Source of the DNA: Clostridium_AD estertheticum_D
GTDB lineage: Bacteria > Bacillota > Clostridia > Clostridiales > Clostridiaceae
Assembly: GCF_018861295.1 (NCBI RefSeq)
Contig: NZ_JAHLDM010000005.1
Span: forward strand, 124,001 to 188,000
Reading direction: 5' to 3'
Length of the DNA: 64,000 nucleotides
Shown piece after piece: positions 17,046 to 24,536 of the stretch. The position numbers and the translations under genes were made by a program. How positions within the stretch are numbered: the stretch's first letter is position 1; each line of letters starts with the position of its first letter. Below the pieces are notes generated by a model. That model searched no databases, was not told where the DNA came from, and saw only the letters and a program-made list of their open reading frames with translations.

Positions 17046-17086
17046 AATTGGAATATATTAAATAACAATATATTCCGATTTTTTTT
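17046..17086 (+). terminator. Rho-independent terminator after murA
   Basis: Stem AATTGGAATATATT / AATATATTCCGATT with G-U pairs, followed by eight T. Confidence 0.85.
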
Positions 17087-17215
17087 ATAATGTTATTTAA
17101 AAGTGTACAAGTTTTATTACCTAACATAGGCTCAATAGTCCTAAAAAAGTAATAATTTTTATGTTTAATTAATATGTATAGAGTAAAACTTGTTTATAAC
17201 GAGGGGGAGGAAAAA

Positions 17216-18304
17216 ATGAGAAGAGGTTTTAGTGCAATACATTTAAAGAACATTATTCTATTAATCATTGCGTTTGTTGCGTTTGTAGTTATTACGTCTG
17301 TGTTAATAGTGGGGGTTGGAAATAATAAATATATAAATATACAGAGAGATAAAAATAAAAGCACTGTAGTTAAATCAGGAGATAATAAAAGCAATGTGGC
17401 TAAATCAGGAGACAATAAAAGTGATATCAAATATGATTTAATGCCAAAAGTTACTAAAATCAGGGTGTTTATGACAAAGGAAAATACTATAAAAGAACTT
17501 AATTTAGAAGATTATGTTACTGGAGTCGTAGCATCAGAAATGCCTGTTGAATTTGAGATAGAAGCTATAAAAGCTCAAGCAGTAGCTGCTAGGACGTATG
17601 CTTTAGCCCATGTTACTTTATTAGGTGGAGTTGGATGTAAAAATGGAAAAGGAGCTAATGTATGTGATACAGTTCACTGCCAAGTTTATATGACTAAAGA
17701 TGAACGTGTAAAAGTATGGGGTAGAGTTAGAGGTGAGGAATACTGGAATAAGATTAAGAATGCAGTTGAAGCAACAGCGGGTAAAGTTTTAACATATAAT
17801 GACAAATTAGTAATGGAGCCATACTATTTTTCTACAAGTAGTGGGGAAACAGAAAATTCTGAGGATGTATTTAGTACGAGTATACCCTATTTAAGGAGTG
17901 TAGCAAGCCCGGGTGAGGAAAAATTAAAAAATAGTAAAAGTAGTAAAACTTTTAATTATAAAGAGTTAAGTCAAATTATAAATAAAAATTACGATAATGC
18001 TAGGGTATCCTCTTCTAACATTAGAAACCAAATAACAATAATTGATAGAACCCAGGCTGGAAGTGTTAAGAACATTAAGGTAGGAAGCATAACTATGACA
18101 GGAAGTAAATTTAGAACAATGCTCGGTTTAAAATCAGCTAATTTTAAAATAAAATTTAATTCAAGTAGTGTAGAAGTGGATTCTAGTGGATATGGTCATG
18201 ATGTTGGAATGAGTCAATATGGAGCAGAGGTTATGGCTAAAAACGGAAAAAAATATGTTGATATTTTAACTCATTATTATCAAGGCACCTCCGTATCTAA
18301 ATAA
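17216..18304 (+). CDS. spoIID: Stage II sporulation protein D
   Basis: Membrane-bound lytic transglycosylase acting with SpoIIP to thin septal peptidoglycan during engulfment. The 362-residue protein has one N-terminal membrane helix (about 11-35) and the SpoIID domain with LEDYVTGVVASEMP, EAIKAQAVAARTYAL (with the catalytic glutamate region) and the C-terminal GYGHDVGMSQYGA signature. The ATG at 17216 follows GAGGGGGAGG; an earlier in-frame ATG at 17174 lacks a site. The linker after the helix is an in-frame duplication of 30 bp (17366-17395, 17396-17425) giving two KSGDNKS units. Expected to be mother-cell expressed under sigma-E, though I cannot mark that promoter with confidence. Confidence 0.95.
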   Translation: MRRGFSAIHLKNIILLIIAFVAFVVITSVLIVGVGNNKYINIQRDKNKSTVVKSGDNKSNVAKSGDNKSDIKYDLMPKVTKIRVFMTKENTIKELNLEDYVTGVVASEMPVEFEIEAIKAQAVAARTYALAHVTLLGGVGCKNGKGANVCDTVHCQVYMTKDERVKVWGRVRGEEYWNKIKNAVEATAGKVLTYNDKLVMEPYYFSTSSGETENSEDVFSTSIPYLRSVASPGEEKLKNSKSSKTFNYKELSQIINKNYDNARVSSSNIRNQITIIDRTQAGSVKNIKVGSITMTGSKFRTMLGLKSANFKIKFNSSSVEVDSSGYGHDVGMSQYGAEVMAKNGKKYVDILTHYYQGTSVSK

Positions 18305-18439
18305 AAAGTCATATAAATTAGGCTGGTTATCCTATATAGAGGTATAACTAGCCTAAAATTTTGAAAAAAAGTAAAATAATTTAATGAAAAATGTATGTTT
18401 TATTAAATTATGGACAAAAATACAAATGGAGGTGTTTGT

Positions 18440-19204
18440 ATGAATAAAAACGCAAACAATAAGGCATTAAACTTTTTCAAGAAGGAGGGCTTCTACGTAA
18501 TTTTATTTGTTTGTTTATGTATAGTAGCTGCAGTGGCATCTATAACAGCAAATAATAAAAGTAAAATTGCAAGCAATCAGGAAGCAGTACAAAAGGAACA
18601 AGCGAATGCAGGTAATGTAAATAAAGGGAATCAAAAGGAATACGATGGTGCTCTTCAAGTGAAAAAAGAAAATATAGCTAAGACTAAAGAACTTAAACCA
18701 GTGCCTAACATAAAAAGTGTAGCAACTGCTGCAGTTTCTAGCTCAGTTAATGCTCAATTTGCAAATCCAGTGGCTAATGGGCTACTCGCAAGAGCATATT
18801 CAAAAGAAATTGATTCAGTAGTCTTCAAGACTGATGGAAGCTATAGAACAAATTTAGGAGTTGATATTCAAGCTAAAACAGGCGAGCCGGTGGTTGCGGC
18901 AATGGATGGAATAGTTAAAGAAGTTGGTACTGATGTTGTAGGTCAAAATGGAAATATGGTTGTAATAGATCATCAAAATGGCCTTGTTACTAAATATACT
19001 AGCTTAAGTGAAAAAATATTAGTAAAAAAGGGTGATAAAGTAAGTAAAAAACATCAAATTGGTACAGTGGGAAACTCTAGTTTAAATTCATATAAAGAAG
19101 TATATGGTTCTCATTTGCATTTTGAAGTTTTGCAAAATAATACGAATATTGATCCTGCTAAATATATAAAATATGATAAATACCAACCCGCAAAAACAAA
19201 ATAA
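18440..19204 (+). CDS. M23-family peptidase, SpoIIQ-like
   Basis: A 254-residue protein with an N-terminal membrane anchor (about 15-35), a charged spacer and a C-terminal LytM/M23 domain (about 125-245). SpoIIQ is the forespore partner of SpoIIIAH in the feeding-tube channel; the location between spoIID and spoIIID is the conserved one. The first zinc ligand of M23 enzymes, the His of HxGxD, is Asn here (TNLGVDIQ), while the Asp and the final HLHFE are kept. The enzyme is therefore probably inactive, as in Bacillus SpoIIQ, which also lacks a full site. ATG at 18440 follows TGGAGGTG; the upstream in-frame ATG at 18410 is less likely. Confidence 0.82.
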   Translation: MNKNANNKALNFFKKEGFYVILFVCLCIVAAVASITANNKSKIASNQEAVQKEQANAGNVNKGNQKEYDGALQVKKENIAKTKELKPVPNIKSVATAAVSSSVNAQFANPVANGLLARAYSKEIDSVVFKTDGSYRTNLGVDIQAKTGEPVVAAMDGIVKEVGTDVVGQNGNMVVIDHQNGLVTKYTSLSEKILVKKGDKVSKKHQIGTVGNSSLNSYKEVYGSHLHFEVLQNNTNIDPAKYIKYDKYQPAKTK

Positions 19205-19211
19205 AAAATAA

Positions 19212-19263
19212 TGACCATCTCAATTAGTTGTTTTTCCGAAATATATGGTCAGATGACTAATTG
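19212..19263 (+). other. Possible RNA pseudoknot in the spoIIQ-spoIIID gap
   Basis: Two interleaved complements: TGACCAT (19212-19218) with ATGGTCA (19245-19251), and CAATTAGT (19221-19228) with ACTAATTG (19256-19263). The a-b-a'-b' order is that of an H-type pseudoknot with a 16-base middle loop. It could also be two overlapping protein-binding dyads. Confidence 0.35.
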
Positions 19264-19327
19264 GAATGGAATTTAAAAGCAAGGTATTGCATATTTATTA
19301 ATATAGAAGGGTTTAGGAGGTAACACT

Positions 19328-19582
19328 TTGAAAGACTATATTGAAGACAGAGTATTAGAAGTTGCTAAGTATATTATTGAGTCGAAATCCACAATAAGAA
19401 GAACCGCCAAGGTGTTTGGAGTTAGCAAGAGTACTATACACAAGGATATGACGGAGAGATTGCCAACATTAAATCCTAAAATTGCTAGTCAGGCAAAAAC
19501 AATTTTGGATTTAAATAAAGCTGAAAGACATATTAGAGGTGGAGATGCAACTAGGCTTAAATATAAGGCAATTGAAGGATAA
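19328..19582 (+). CDS. spoIIID: Sporulation transcriptional regulator SpoIIID
   Basis: Small mother-cell DNA-binding protein that turns genes on and off between the sigma-E and sigma-K stages. The 84 residues match family length; the opening YIEDRVLEVAKYIIESKSTIRRTAKVFGVS and helix-turn-helix VFGVSKSTIHKDMTERL are characteristic, followed by the basic C-terminal tail. Start codon is TTG behind AGGAGGTAACAC. It lies between the spoIIQ-like gene and mbl, the same order as in Bacillus and Clostridium. Confidence 0.97.
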   Translation: MKDYIEDRVLEVAKYIIESKSTIRRTAKVFGVSKSTIHKDMTERLPTLNPKIASQAKTILDLNKAERHIRGGDATRLKYKAIEG

Positions 19583-19707
19583 AACATTTCAAACTAAAAA
19601 CTATAAAAAATATTATTGGAAAAAAAGGATATTTTTATGGCTTTATGTAATAGAGTTTAGTATAATTTAATTATCTAATATACTAAAGAGCAGGAGTGAG
19701 TTTTGAG

Positions 19708-20742
19708 ATGTTTTTTTTAAAAATGGGCACGGACATGGGAATTGATTTAGGAACAGCAACAGTACTTGTATATATCAAAGGAAAAGGCGTTATTTTAAAA
19801 GAACCTTCTGTTGTTGCCATAGATAGAAATAATAATAGGGTACTAGCAGTTGGAGAAGAAGCTAGGCAAATGATAGGAAGAACGCCAGGAAATATTGTGG
19901 CAATACGTCCTATGAGGGACGGTGTTATTTCAGATTATGATATAACTGAAAAAATGTTAAAGCACTTTATAAAGAAGGCTTGTGGTAAAAGAAGATTATC
20001 CGCCCCAAGGGTTGTGATTTGTGTCCCTTGTGAGTCAACTGAAGTGGAAAGAAGAGCAGTCGAAGATGCAGCTAGAAATGCAGGAGCTAAAAAAGTTCAA
20101 CTTATAGAAGAACCTTTAGCGGCAGCGATAGGAGCTGGACTCGACATTAGTAAAGCAAGTGGTAATATGGTTATTGATATTGGTGGAGGGACTACTGATA
20201 TTGCAGTTATTTCTTTAGGAGGCATGGTCGTACGTGAATCTATTAAAGTAGCTGGAGATAGGTTTGATGAAAATATCATAAAATATATTAGGAAAAAGCA
20301 CAAATTAATGATTGGAGAGAGAACTGCAGAGGATTTAAAAATCAACATAGGTTGTGCTTATAGACAAGATGAAGAGGAAAGTATGGAGATAAGAGGAAGG
20401 GACTTAGTTACAGGTCTTCCGAAAAATCTGGCAGTAACATCCGAGGAAATGAGAGAAGCTTTAAAAGAGGCAGTATCGCAAATAGCGGGATGTGCACATT
20501 CAGTGTTAGAAAAAACACCGCCTGAGTTATCGGCGGATATAGCTGATAAAGGTATAATTATGACTGGTGGAGGTTCATTGTTAAAGGGACTCGACAAATT
20601 AATACAAGAGGTTACCAAGGTTCCGGTATATTTGGCTGAGGACCCGATATCATGTGTAGCACTCGGAACAGGTAAAGTATTGGATTATGTGGATAAGTTA
20701 GGTAATTCATTTGGTGGATATAACAATTATTTATCAAAGTAA
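19708..20742 (+). CDS. mbl: MreB-like actin homolog Mbl
   Basis: Bacterial actin that polymerises under the membrane and guides lateral wall synthesis. The 344 residues show actin-fold nucleotide motifs: MGIDLGTATVLVYIKGKG (phosphate 1), VIDIGGGTTDIAVISLGG (phosphate 2) and IMTGGGSLLKGLDKLI (adenosine). Position directly after spoIIID supports Mbl rather than MreB. I prefer the ATG at 19708; a GTG at 19696 overlaps the only ribosome site (CAGGAG). An alternative internal ATG at 19723 or 19735 would remove the short hydrophobic MFFLKM tip, which could be a membrane-touching segment. Confidence 0.93.
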   Translation: MFFLKMGTDMGIDLGTATVLVYIKGKGVILKEPSVVAIDRNNNRVLAVGEEARQMIGRTPGNIVAIRPMRDGVISDYDITEKMLKHFIKKACGKRRLSAPRVVICVPCESTEVERRAVEDAARNAGAKKVQLIEEPLAAAIGAGLDISKASGNMVIDIGGGTTDIAVISLGGMVVRESIKVAGDRFDENIIKYIRKKHKLMIGERTAEDLKINIGCAYRQDEEESMEIRGRDLVTGLPKNLAVTSEEMREALKEAVSQIAGCAHSVLEKTPPELSADIADKGIIMTGGGSLLKGLDKLIQEVTKVPVYLAEDPISCVALGTGKVLDYVDKLGNSFGGYNNYLSK

Positions 20743-20763
20743 AAAGTGTAAACAAGCTATAAA

Positions 20764-20806
20764 AATAAGCAATACAATTATTTTAATAATTGTATTGCTT
20801 ATTTTT
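20764..20806. terminator. Bidirectional terminator between mbl and yyaC
   Basis: Stem AATAAGCAATACAATTA / TAATTGTATTGCTTATT with T on one side and A on the other, serving the convergent genes. Confidence 0.88.
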
Positions 20807-20857
20807 ATATATTTTGAAAAAAAATTAAAAAACTATTAATTATTATAGATAAAGTAA

Positions 20858-21421
20858 TTAGAGCATGTTAATAGGAATTAAATTATTTTGATCAGTGGTA
20901 AGTGAATATAAATAATATGAATGTATAAGGGATCTACTTAAAACATTAGCAATTTCCATTACTAAACTAAGTCTTATGTTTCTATTAGTGAATAATTCAC
21001 TATCATTACTTGAATCTACTATACCAACTAATGAGACATTTCCTACTTTAGGAAGGTTTTTGCCTACACCTTTACCAGGATGAATTGGATAATTCCTAGC
21101 TTGGATTTCGCCAATATTTGCAATATCGCCAAGACATGCATCAACACCTATGATAGTACAGTTTGGGTGTTTTGCGTTTATTTCAGATAACTTACTATCT
21201 ATGTTTAAGGCATGAATCGGATTATCTATAGTGCCATAAACGGGTAATGGAAAGGAGCTATTCTTTAAAAAGGTACCGACTAAAGGTCCAAGGCAATCAC
21301 CTATACATCTATCGGTACCGATGCAAACGACTAGAGTATTTTTGTCAATATAGTCTTTTAGAAAATTAGAAATTGTATAGTATGCTAAAGGGTCTTTATA
21401 ATTGGTTTTAGCTTTGCTCAA
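20858..21421 (-). CDS. yyaC: Spore protease YyaC family protein
   Basis: A 187-residue protein of the YyaC family, related in fold to the germination protease GPR. Conserved blocks are LVVCIGTDRCIGDCLGPLVG, the GTIDNPIHALN segment and IIGVDACLGDIANIGEI, with the two acidic residues of the likely active site; PGKGVGKNLPKVG follows. It is sporulation associated, but its substrate is not established. Start is TTG behind AAGGAGG. It is a single gene, convergent with mbl. Confidence 0.88.
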   Translation of the reverse strand: MSKAKTNYKDPLAYYTISNFLKDYIDKNTLVVCIGTDRCIGDCLGPLVGTFLKNSSFPLPVYGTIDNPIHALNIDSKLSEINAKHPNCTIIGVDACLGDIANIGEIQARNYPIHPGKGVGKNLPKVGNVSLVGIVDSSNDSELFTNRNIRLSLVMEIANVLSRSLIHSYYLYSLTTDQNNLIPINML

Positions 21422-21585
21422 GAAATATACCTCCTTGCATTTCTGCCTTTGAAAAACAATTCTTATTTATTTTCCTATGAATCATTTATATGAATAAACT
21501 CCGAGCATTATTATGATAAAGAATAAAAAAATCATTAATTGGCAAATAATCTATATATATAATAATTATTTGGGGTGATATTGTT

Positions 21586-22185
21586 ATGAAAAGAATTAAT
21601 TCGTTATTCATTATTATATTCTCTACTTTAATAAGTGTGCTTAGCATGGTTTCATATCATTACTATGTTAATAATTTGCATAAACCTGAAGTGGCTGAGT
21701 ATACAAAAAAATCTAATTCAAGAACAGTTAATAATGATGTGGCTAAAGTGCTTATAAAGCACGACATGCAGGATAAAAAATTGAGTAGTAATTATAAAAA
21801 CGAAGAAGAAAAGGTGAGCGGTAGTAGCTCAAATATGATTTCACCAGATAAAGATACTAAAAAAAATGAGGAGGAGAAGGATAGTCTAGAAAATTATTAT
21901 AATTATATAGAAAAAAATGAAAAAGCAGTCTTTAAAGTATCCGCATCAAAAATAAAAGAAAATTTAACTGCTTCTGATAAAATCAAGTTATTATATGTAA
22001 GCATGAAGTTAGATAAAGAGGAGTATAAGAAAGTGCAGGAATATTTATATTCTAAAGATGCTGAGGGGGGTGTTCTTAAAGCACTTAAATTATTGAAAAA
22101 GGATTTATCAGAAAAAGAGTATGACAAAGTTCGAAAAGTAGCTGGAAGGTTTATAGATATGAACTTGGCAGAAGAACTGGATTAA
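21586..22185 (+). CDS. Unknown membrane-anchored protein, charged and helical
   Basis: Not recognised. The 199 residues start with a hydrophobic segment (about 5-28, SLFIIIFSTLISVLSMVSYH) consistent with an anchor or signal peptide. Residues 40-105 are Lys/Glu/Ser rich and probably disordered, and residues 110-199 are predicted helical with a repeated helix-turn pattern (DKIKLLYVSMKLDKEEYKKV, then EKEYDKVRKVAGRF). This C-terminal domain resembles small helical modules in clostridial envelope proteins, but I cannot name it. ATG follows GGGGTGATATTGTT. It is transcribed alone, divergent from yyaC. Confidence 0.75.
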   Translation: MKRINSLFIIIFSTLISVLSMVSYHYYVNNLHKPEVAEYTKKSNSRTVNNDVAKVLIKHDMQDKKLSSNYKNEEEKVSGSSSNMISPDKDTKKNEEEKDSLENYYNYIEKNEKAVFKVSASKIKENLTASDKIKLLYVSMKLDKEEYKKVQEYLYSKDAEGGVLKALKLLKKDLSEKEYDKVRKVAGRFIDMNLAEELD

Positions 22186-22313
22186 CTATATTTAGGAAAA
22201 ATATATAAGAAAACTCTTAAATAATAAAAAGTTGTATTAGCGTTTAATACTGAGTAAATATGAGAATGATATAGTAATGTAGAGAAGAAGTCGTTTATTT
22301 AAGAAAAATAAAT

Positions 22314-22342
22314 TTGAAATTTGTTATTTTAAGTTGTATAAT
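22314..22342 (+). promoter_or_regulatory. Promoter of the five-tRNA cluster
   Basis: TTGAAA (22314-22319), 17 bases, TATAAT (22337-22342), about 40 bases before the first tRNA. Confidence 0.75.
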
Positions 22343-22381
22343 AATCCTTGTCGACACGGTAAAGCGATATATTCATAATGT

Positions 22382-22456
22382 GCTGGCATGGCTCAACGGT
22401 AGAGCAGCTGACTTGTAATCAGCAGGTTGTAGGTTCAATTCCTATTGCCAGCTCCA
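22382..22456 (+). tRNA. tRNA-Thr (anticodon TGT), copy 1
   Basis: Cloverleaf with acceptor GCTGGCA/TGCCAGC, anticodon loop CTTGTAA read as TGT, T arm GGTTCAATT, encoded CCA. Confidence 0.97.
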
Positions 22457-22461
22457 CATAT

Positions 22462-22546
22462 GGAGGAGTTCCCGAGTGGCCAAAGGGGGCAGACTGTAAA
22501 TCTGTTACGTAATGTTTCGATGGTTCGAATCCATCCTCCTCCACCA
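22462..22546 (+). tRNA. tRNA-Tyr (anticodon GTA), copy 1
   Basis: Class II tRNA with long variable arm, acceptor GGAGGAG/CTCCTCC, anticodon loop CTGTAAA, T arm GGTTCGAAT, encoded CCA. Confidence 0.97.
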
Positions 22547-22568
22547 TTTATCGTGTTTATTTAATTCT

Positions 22569-22644
22569 GGGAGCATAGCTCAGCTGGGAGAGCATCTGCC
22601 TTACAAGCAGAGGGTCACAGGTTCGAACCCTGTTGTTCCCACCA
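22569..22644 (+). tRNA. tRNA-Val (anticodon TAC)
   Basis: Acceptor GGGAGCA/TGTTCCC with one G-U pair, anticodon loop CTTACAA, T arm GGTTCGAAC, encoded CCA. Confidence 0.97.
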
Positions 22645-22675
22645 TAACAATTTTTTTATAATCGAATAACTATAT

Positions 22676-22750
22676 GCTAGCATGGCTCAACGGTAGAGCA
22701 GCTGACTTGTAATCAGCAGGTTGTAGGTTCAATTCCTATTGCTAGCTCCA
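22676..22750 (+). tRNA. tRNA-Thr (anticodon TGT), copy 2
   Basis: Identical to copy 1 except the acceptor stem, GCTAGCA/TGCTAGC, where one G:C pair has become A:T by two compensating changes. Encoded CCA. Confidence 0.97.
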
Positions 22751-22755
22751 TATAT

Positions 22756-22840
22756 GGAGGAGTTCCCGAGTGGCCAAAGGGGGCAGACTGTAAATCTGTT
22801 ACGTAATGTTTCGATGGTTCGAATCCATCCTCCTCCACCA
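22756..22840 (+). tRNA. tRNA-Tyr (anticodon GTA), copy 2
   Basis: Same sequence as copy 1, five bases after tRNA-Thr copy 2, encoded CCA. The Thr-Tyr unit has been duplicated around tRNA-Val. Confidence 0.97.
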
Positions 22841-22867
22841 AAAGACATCAATAGATGTCTTTTTTTA
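22841..22867 (+). terminator. Terminator of the tRNA cluster
   Basis: Stem AAAGACATC / GATGTCTTT directly after the last CCA, followed by a T run. Confidence 0.88.
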
Positions 22868-22897
22868 CTTATTTAATTTAAAAACCATTAAGCTATG

Positions 22898-22926
22898 TTG
22901 ACACTGATGATTGCATGTGGTAGTAT
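22898..22926 (+). promoter_or_regulatory. Promoter of the S-box-metK transcript
   Basis: Consensus TTGACA (22898-22903), 17 bases, TAGTAT (22921-22926), about 22 bases before the riboswitch. Confidence 0.8.
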
Positions 22927-22948
22927 AGTGAAAACTTAATATTGATAA

Positions 22949-23099
22949 CTCTTATCAAGAGAGGTGGAGGGAAAAAGGCCCTATGAAACCCGGCAACCGG
23001 TGCTATGCACCATGGTGCCAATTCCTGCAGTTATAATCTGCAAGATAAGAAAGATGGATAAAACACCTCTTCTTATTTTTGGAAGGGGTTTTATTTTTA
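22949..23099 (+). ncRNA. SAM-I (S-box) riboswitch with terminator, controlling metK
   Basis: The aptamer runs from CTCTTATC to GATAAG (about 22949-23053) and carries the signature blocks AGAGAGGTGGAGGGA, GGCCCTATGAAACCCGGCAACC and GGTGCCAATTCC. A terminator hairpin AAAACACCTCTT / AAGGGGTTTT followed by T lies at 23060-23097. Binding of SAM should favour the terminator and lower metK expression. Confidence 0.97.
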
Positions 23100-23136
23100 T
23101 AAAAATTATTATTTAGCATTAGAAAGGAGAATTAAT

Positions 23137-24312
23137 ATGAAAAGATTATTCACATCAGAATCAGTTACAGAAGGACATCCAGATAAAATTTGTGACCAAA
23201 TTTCAGATGCTGTACTTGATGCTATATTAGAACAAGATCCTTACGCTAGAGTTGCTTGTGAAACTGCAGTTACTACTGGAATGGTATTGGTTATGGGAGA
23301 GATAACAACTAATTGTTATGTAGATGTTCCTAAAGTTGTTAGAAATACTATTGAAGGTATAGGGTATACTAGAGCAAAATATGGTTTCGATGCTAGTACA
23401 TGCGCAGTAATTACATCTATTAATGAACAATCATCAGATATAGCTATGGGTGTCGATGAAGATTTAGAGTCTAAGGAAGGCCGTACATCAAAAGTTGATT
23501 CAATAGGTGCTGGAGATCAAGGTATGATGTTTGGGTTTGCAACTAATGAGACACCAGAGTATATGCCTCTTCCAATTTCTATGGCACATAGATTAGCAAG
23601 AAGACTAAGTGAAGCAAGGAAAGATGGTACATTAAAATACTTGAGACCAGATGGAAAAACTCAAGTTACTGTAGAGTATGAAGACAATAAACCAGTGAGA
23701 ATAGATACTATTGTTATTTCAACTCAACATGGAAAAGAAGCAACTCATGATCAAATTGAAAAAGATTTAATAGAAAACGTAATAAAACCAATAGTTCCAA
23801 GTGAATTATTAGATGAAAATACGAAATATTATATAAATCCTACAGGTAGATTTGTAATCGGAGGACCTCAAGGTGATTCTGGTTTAACAGGAAGAAAAAT
23901 AATAGTTGATACTTATGGAGGGTCTGGTAGACATGGTGGTGGATGTTTCTCAGGAAAAGATCCAACGAAAGTTGATAGATCAGCTGCATATGCTGCAAGA
24001 TGGGTTGCTAAAAATTTAGTAGCTGCAGGGGTTTCAGATAAATTAGAAATTCAATTAGCTTACGCTATAGGCGTAGCTAAGCCAGTATCTATAGGCGCAG
24101 AAACTTTTGGAACAGGAAAAATTTCTGACGATAAAATAGTTGCAATAATTGAAAAAGTATTTGATTTAAGACCAGCTGTTATTATAAGAGAATTAGATCT
24201 TAGAAAACCTATTTATAAACAAGTAGCAGCTTATGGACATTTTGGAAGAAATGATCTGGATTTAAGTTGGGAAAAATTAAATAAGGTTGATGAAATAAAA
24301 AAATATTTATAA
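23137..24312 (+). CDS. metK: S-adenosylmethionine synthetase
   Basis: Makes SAM from methionine and ATP. The 391 residues include the N-terminal FTSESVTEGHPDKICDQISD with the ATP-binding His, the GAGDQGMMFGFA loop, and the P-loop-like GGPQGDSGLTGRKIIVDTYGG region. The ATG follows AAAGGAGAATTAAT. It is the only gene behind the SAM riboswitch, so product feedback on transcription is expected. A strong terminator follows. Confidence 0.98.
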   Translation: MKRLFTSESVTEGHPDKICDQISDAVLDAILEQDPYARVACETAVTTGMVLVMGEITTNCYVDVPKVVRNTIEGIGYTRAKYGFDASTCAVITSINEQSSDIAMGVDEDLESKEGRTSKVDSIGAGDQGMMFGFATNETPEYMPLPISMAHRLARRLSEARKDGTLKYLRPDGKTQVTVEYEDNKPVRIDTIVISTQHGKEATHDQIEKDLIENVIKPIVPSELLDENTKYYINPTGRFVIGGPQGDSGLTGRKIIVDTYGGSGRHGGGCFSGKDPTKVDRSAAYAARWVAKNLVAAGVSDKLEIQLAYAIGVAKPVSIGAETFGTGKISDDKIVAIIEKVFDLRPAVIIRELDLRKPIYKQVAAYGHFGRNDLDLSWEKLNKVDEIKKYL

Positions 24313-24315
24313 TAT

Positions 24316-24360
24316 AAGTAAAAAAGGATGACAATTAATAATTGTTATCCTTTTTTACTT
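24316..24360 (+). terminator. Terminator after metK
   Basis: Stem of about 20 bp, AAAAAAGGATGACAATT pairing with AATTGTTATCCTTTTTT, three-base loop. Confidence 0.9.
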
Positions 24361-24437
24361 ATATTATTATTAATTTTAAAGTGAAATAATTATAAAATCA
24401 TATTTATTATACAGTTTATGGATTATTAATTAGAATT

Positions 24438-24465
24438 TTGATAAAACTTAAGATAGAGGTATACT
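24438..24465 (+). promoter_or_regulatory. Candidate recD2 promoter
   Basis: TTGATA (24438-24443), 16 bases, TATACT (24460-24465). Confidence 0.6.
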
Positions 24466-24536
24466 ATTGATAAAAGTTGTATAACACATATGATATAATA
24501 ATATTATTATATAAATTTATAAATAGGGGAGATTTT

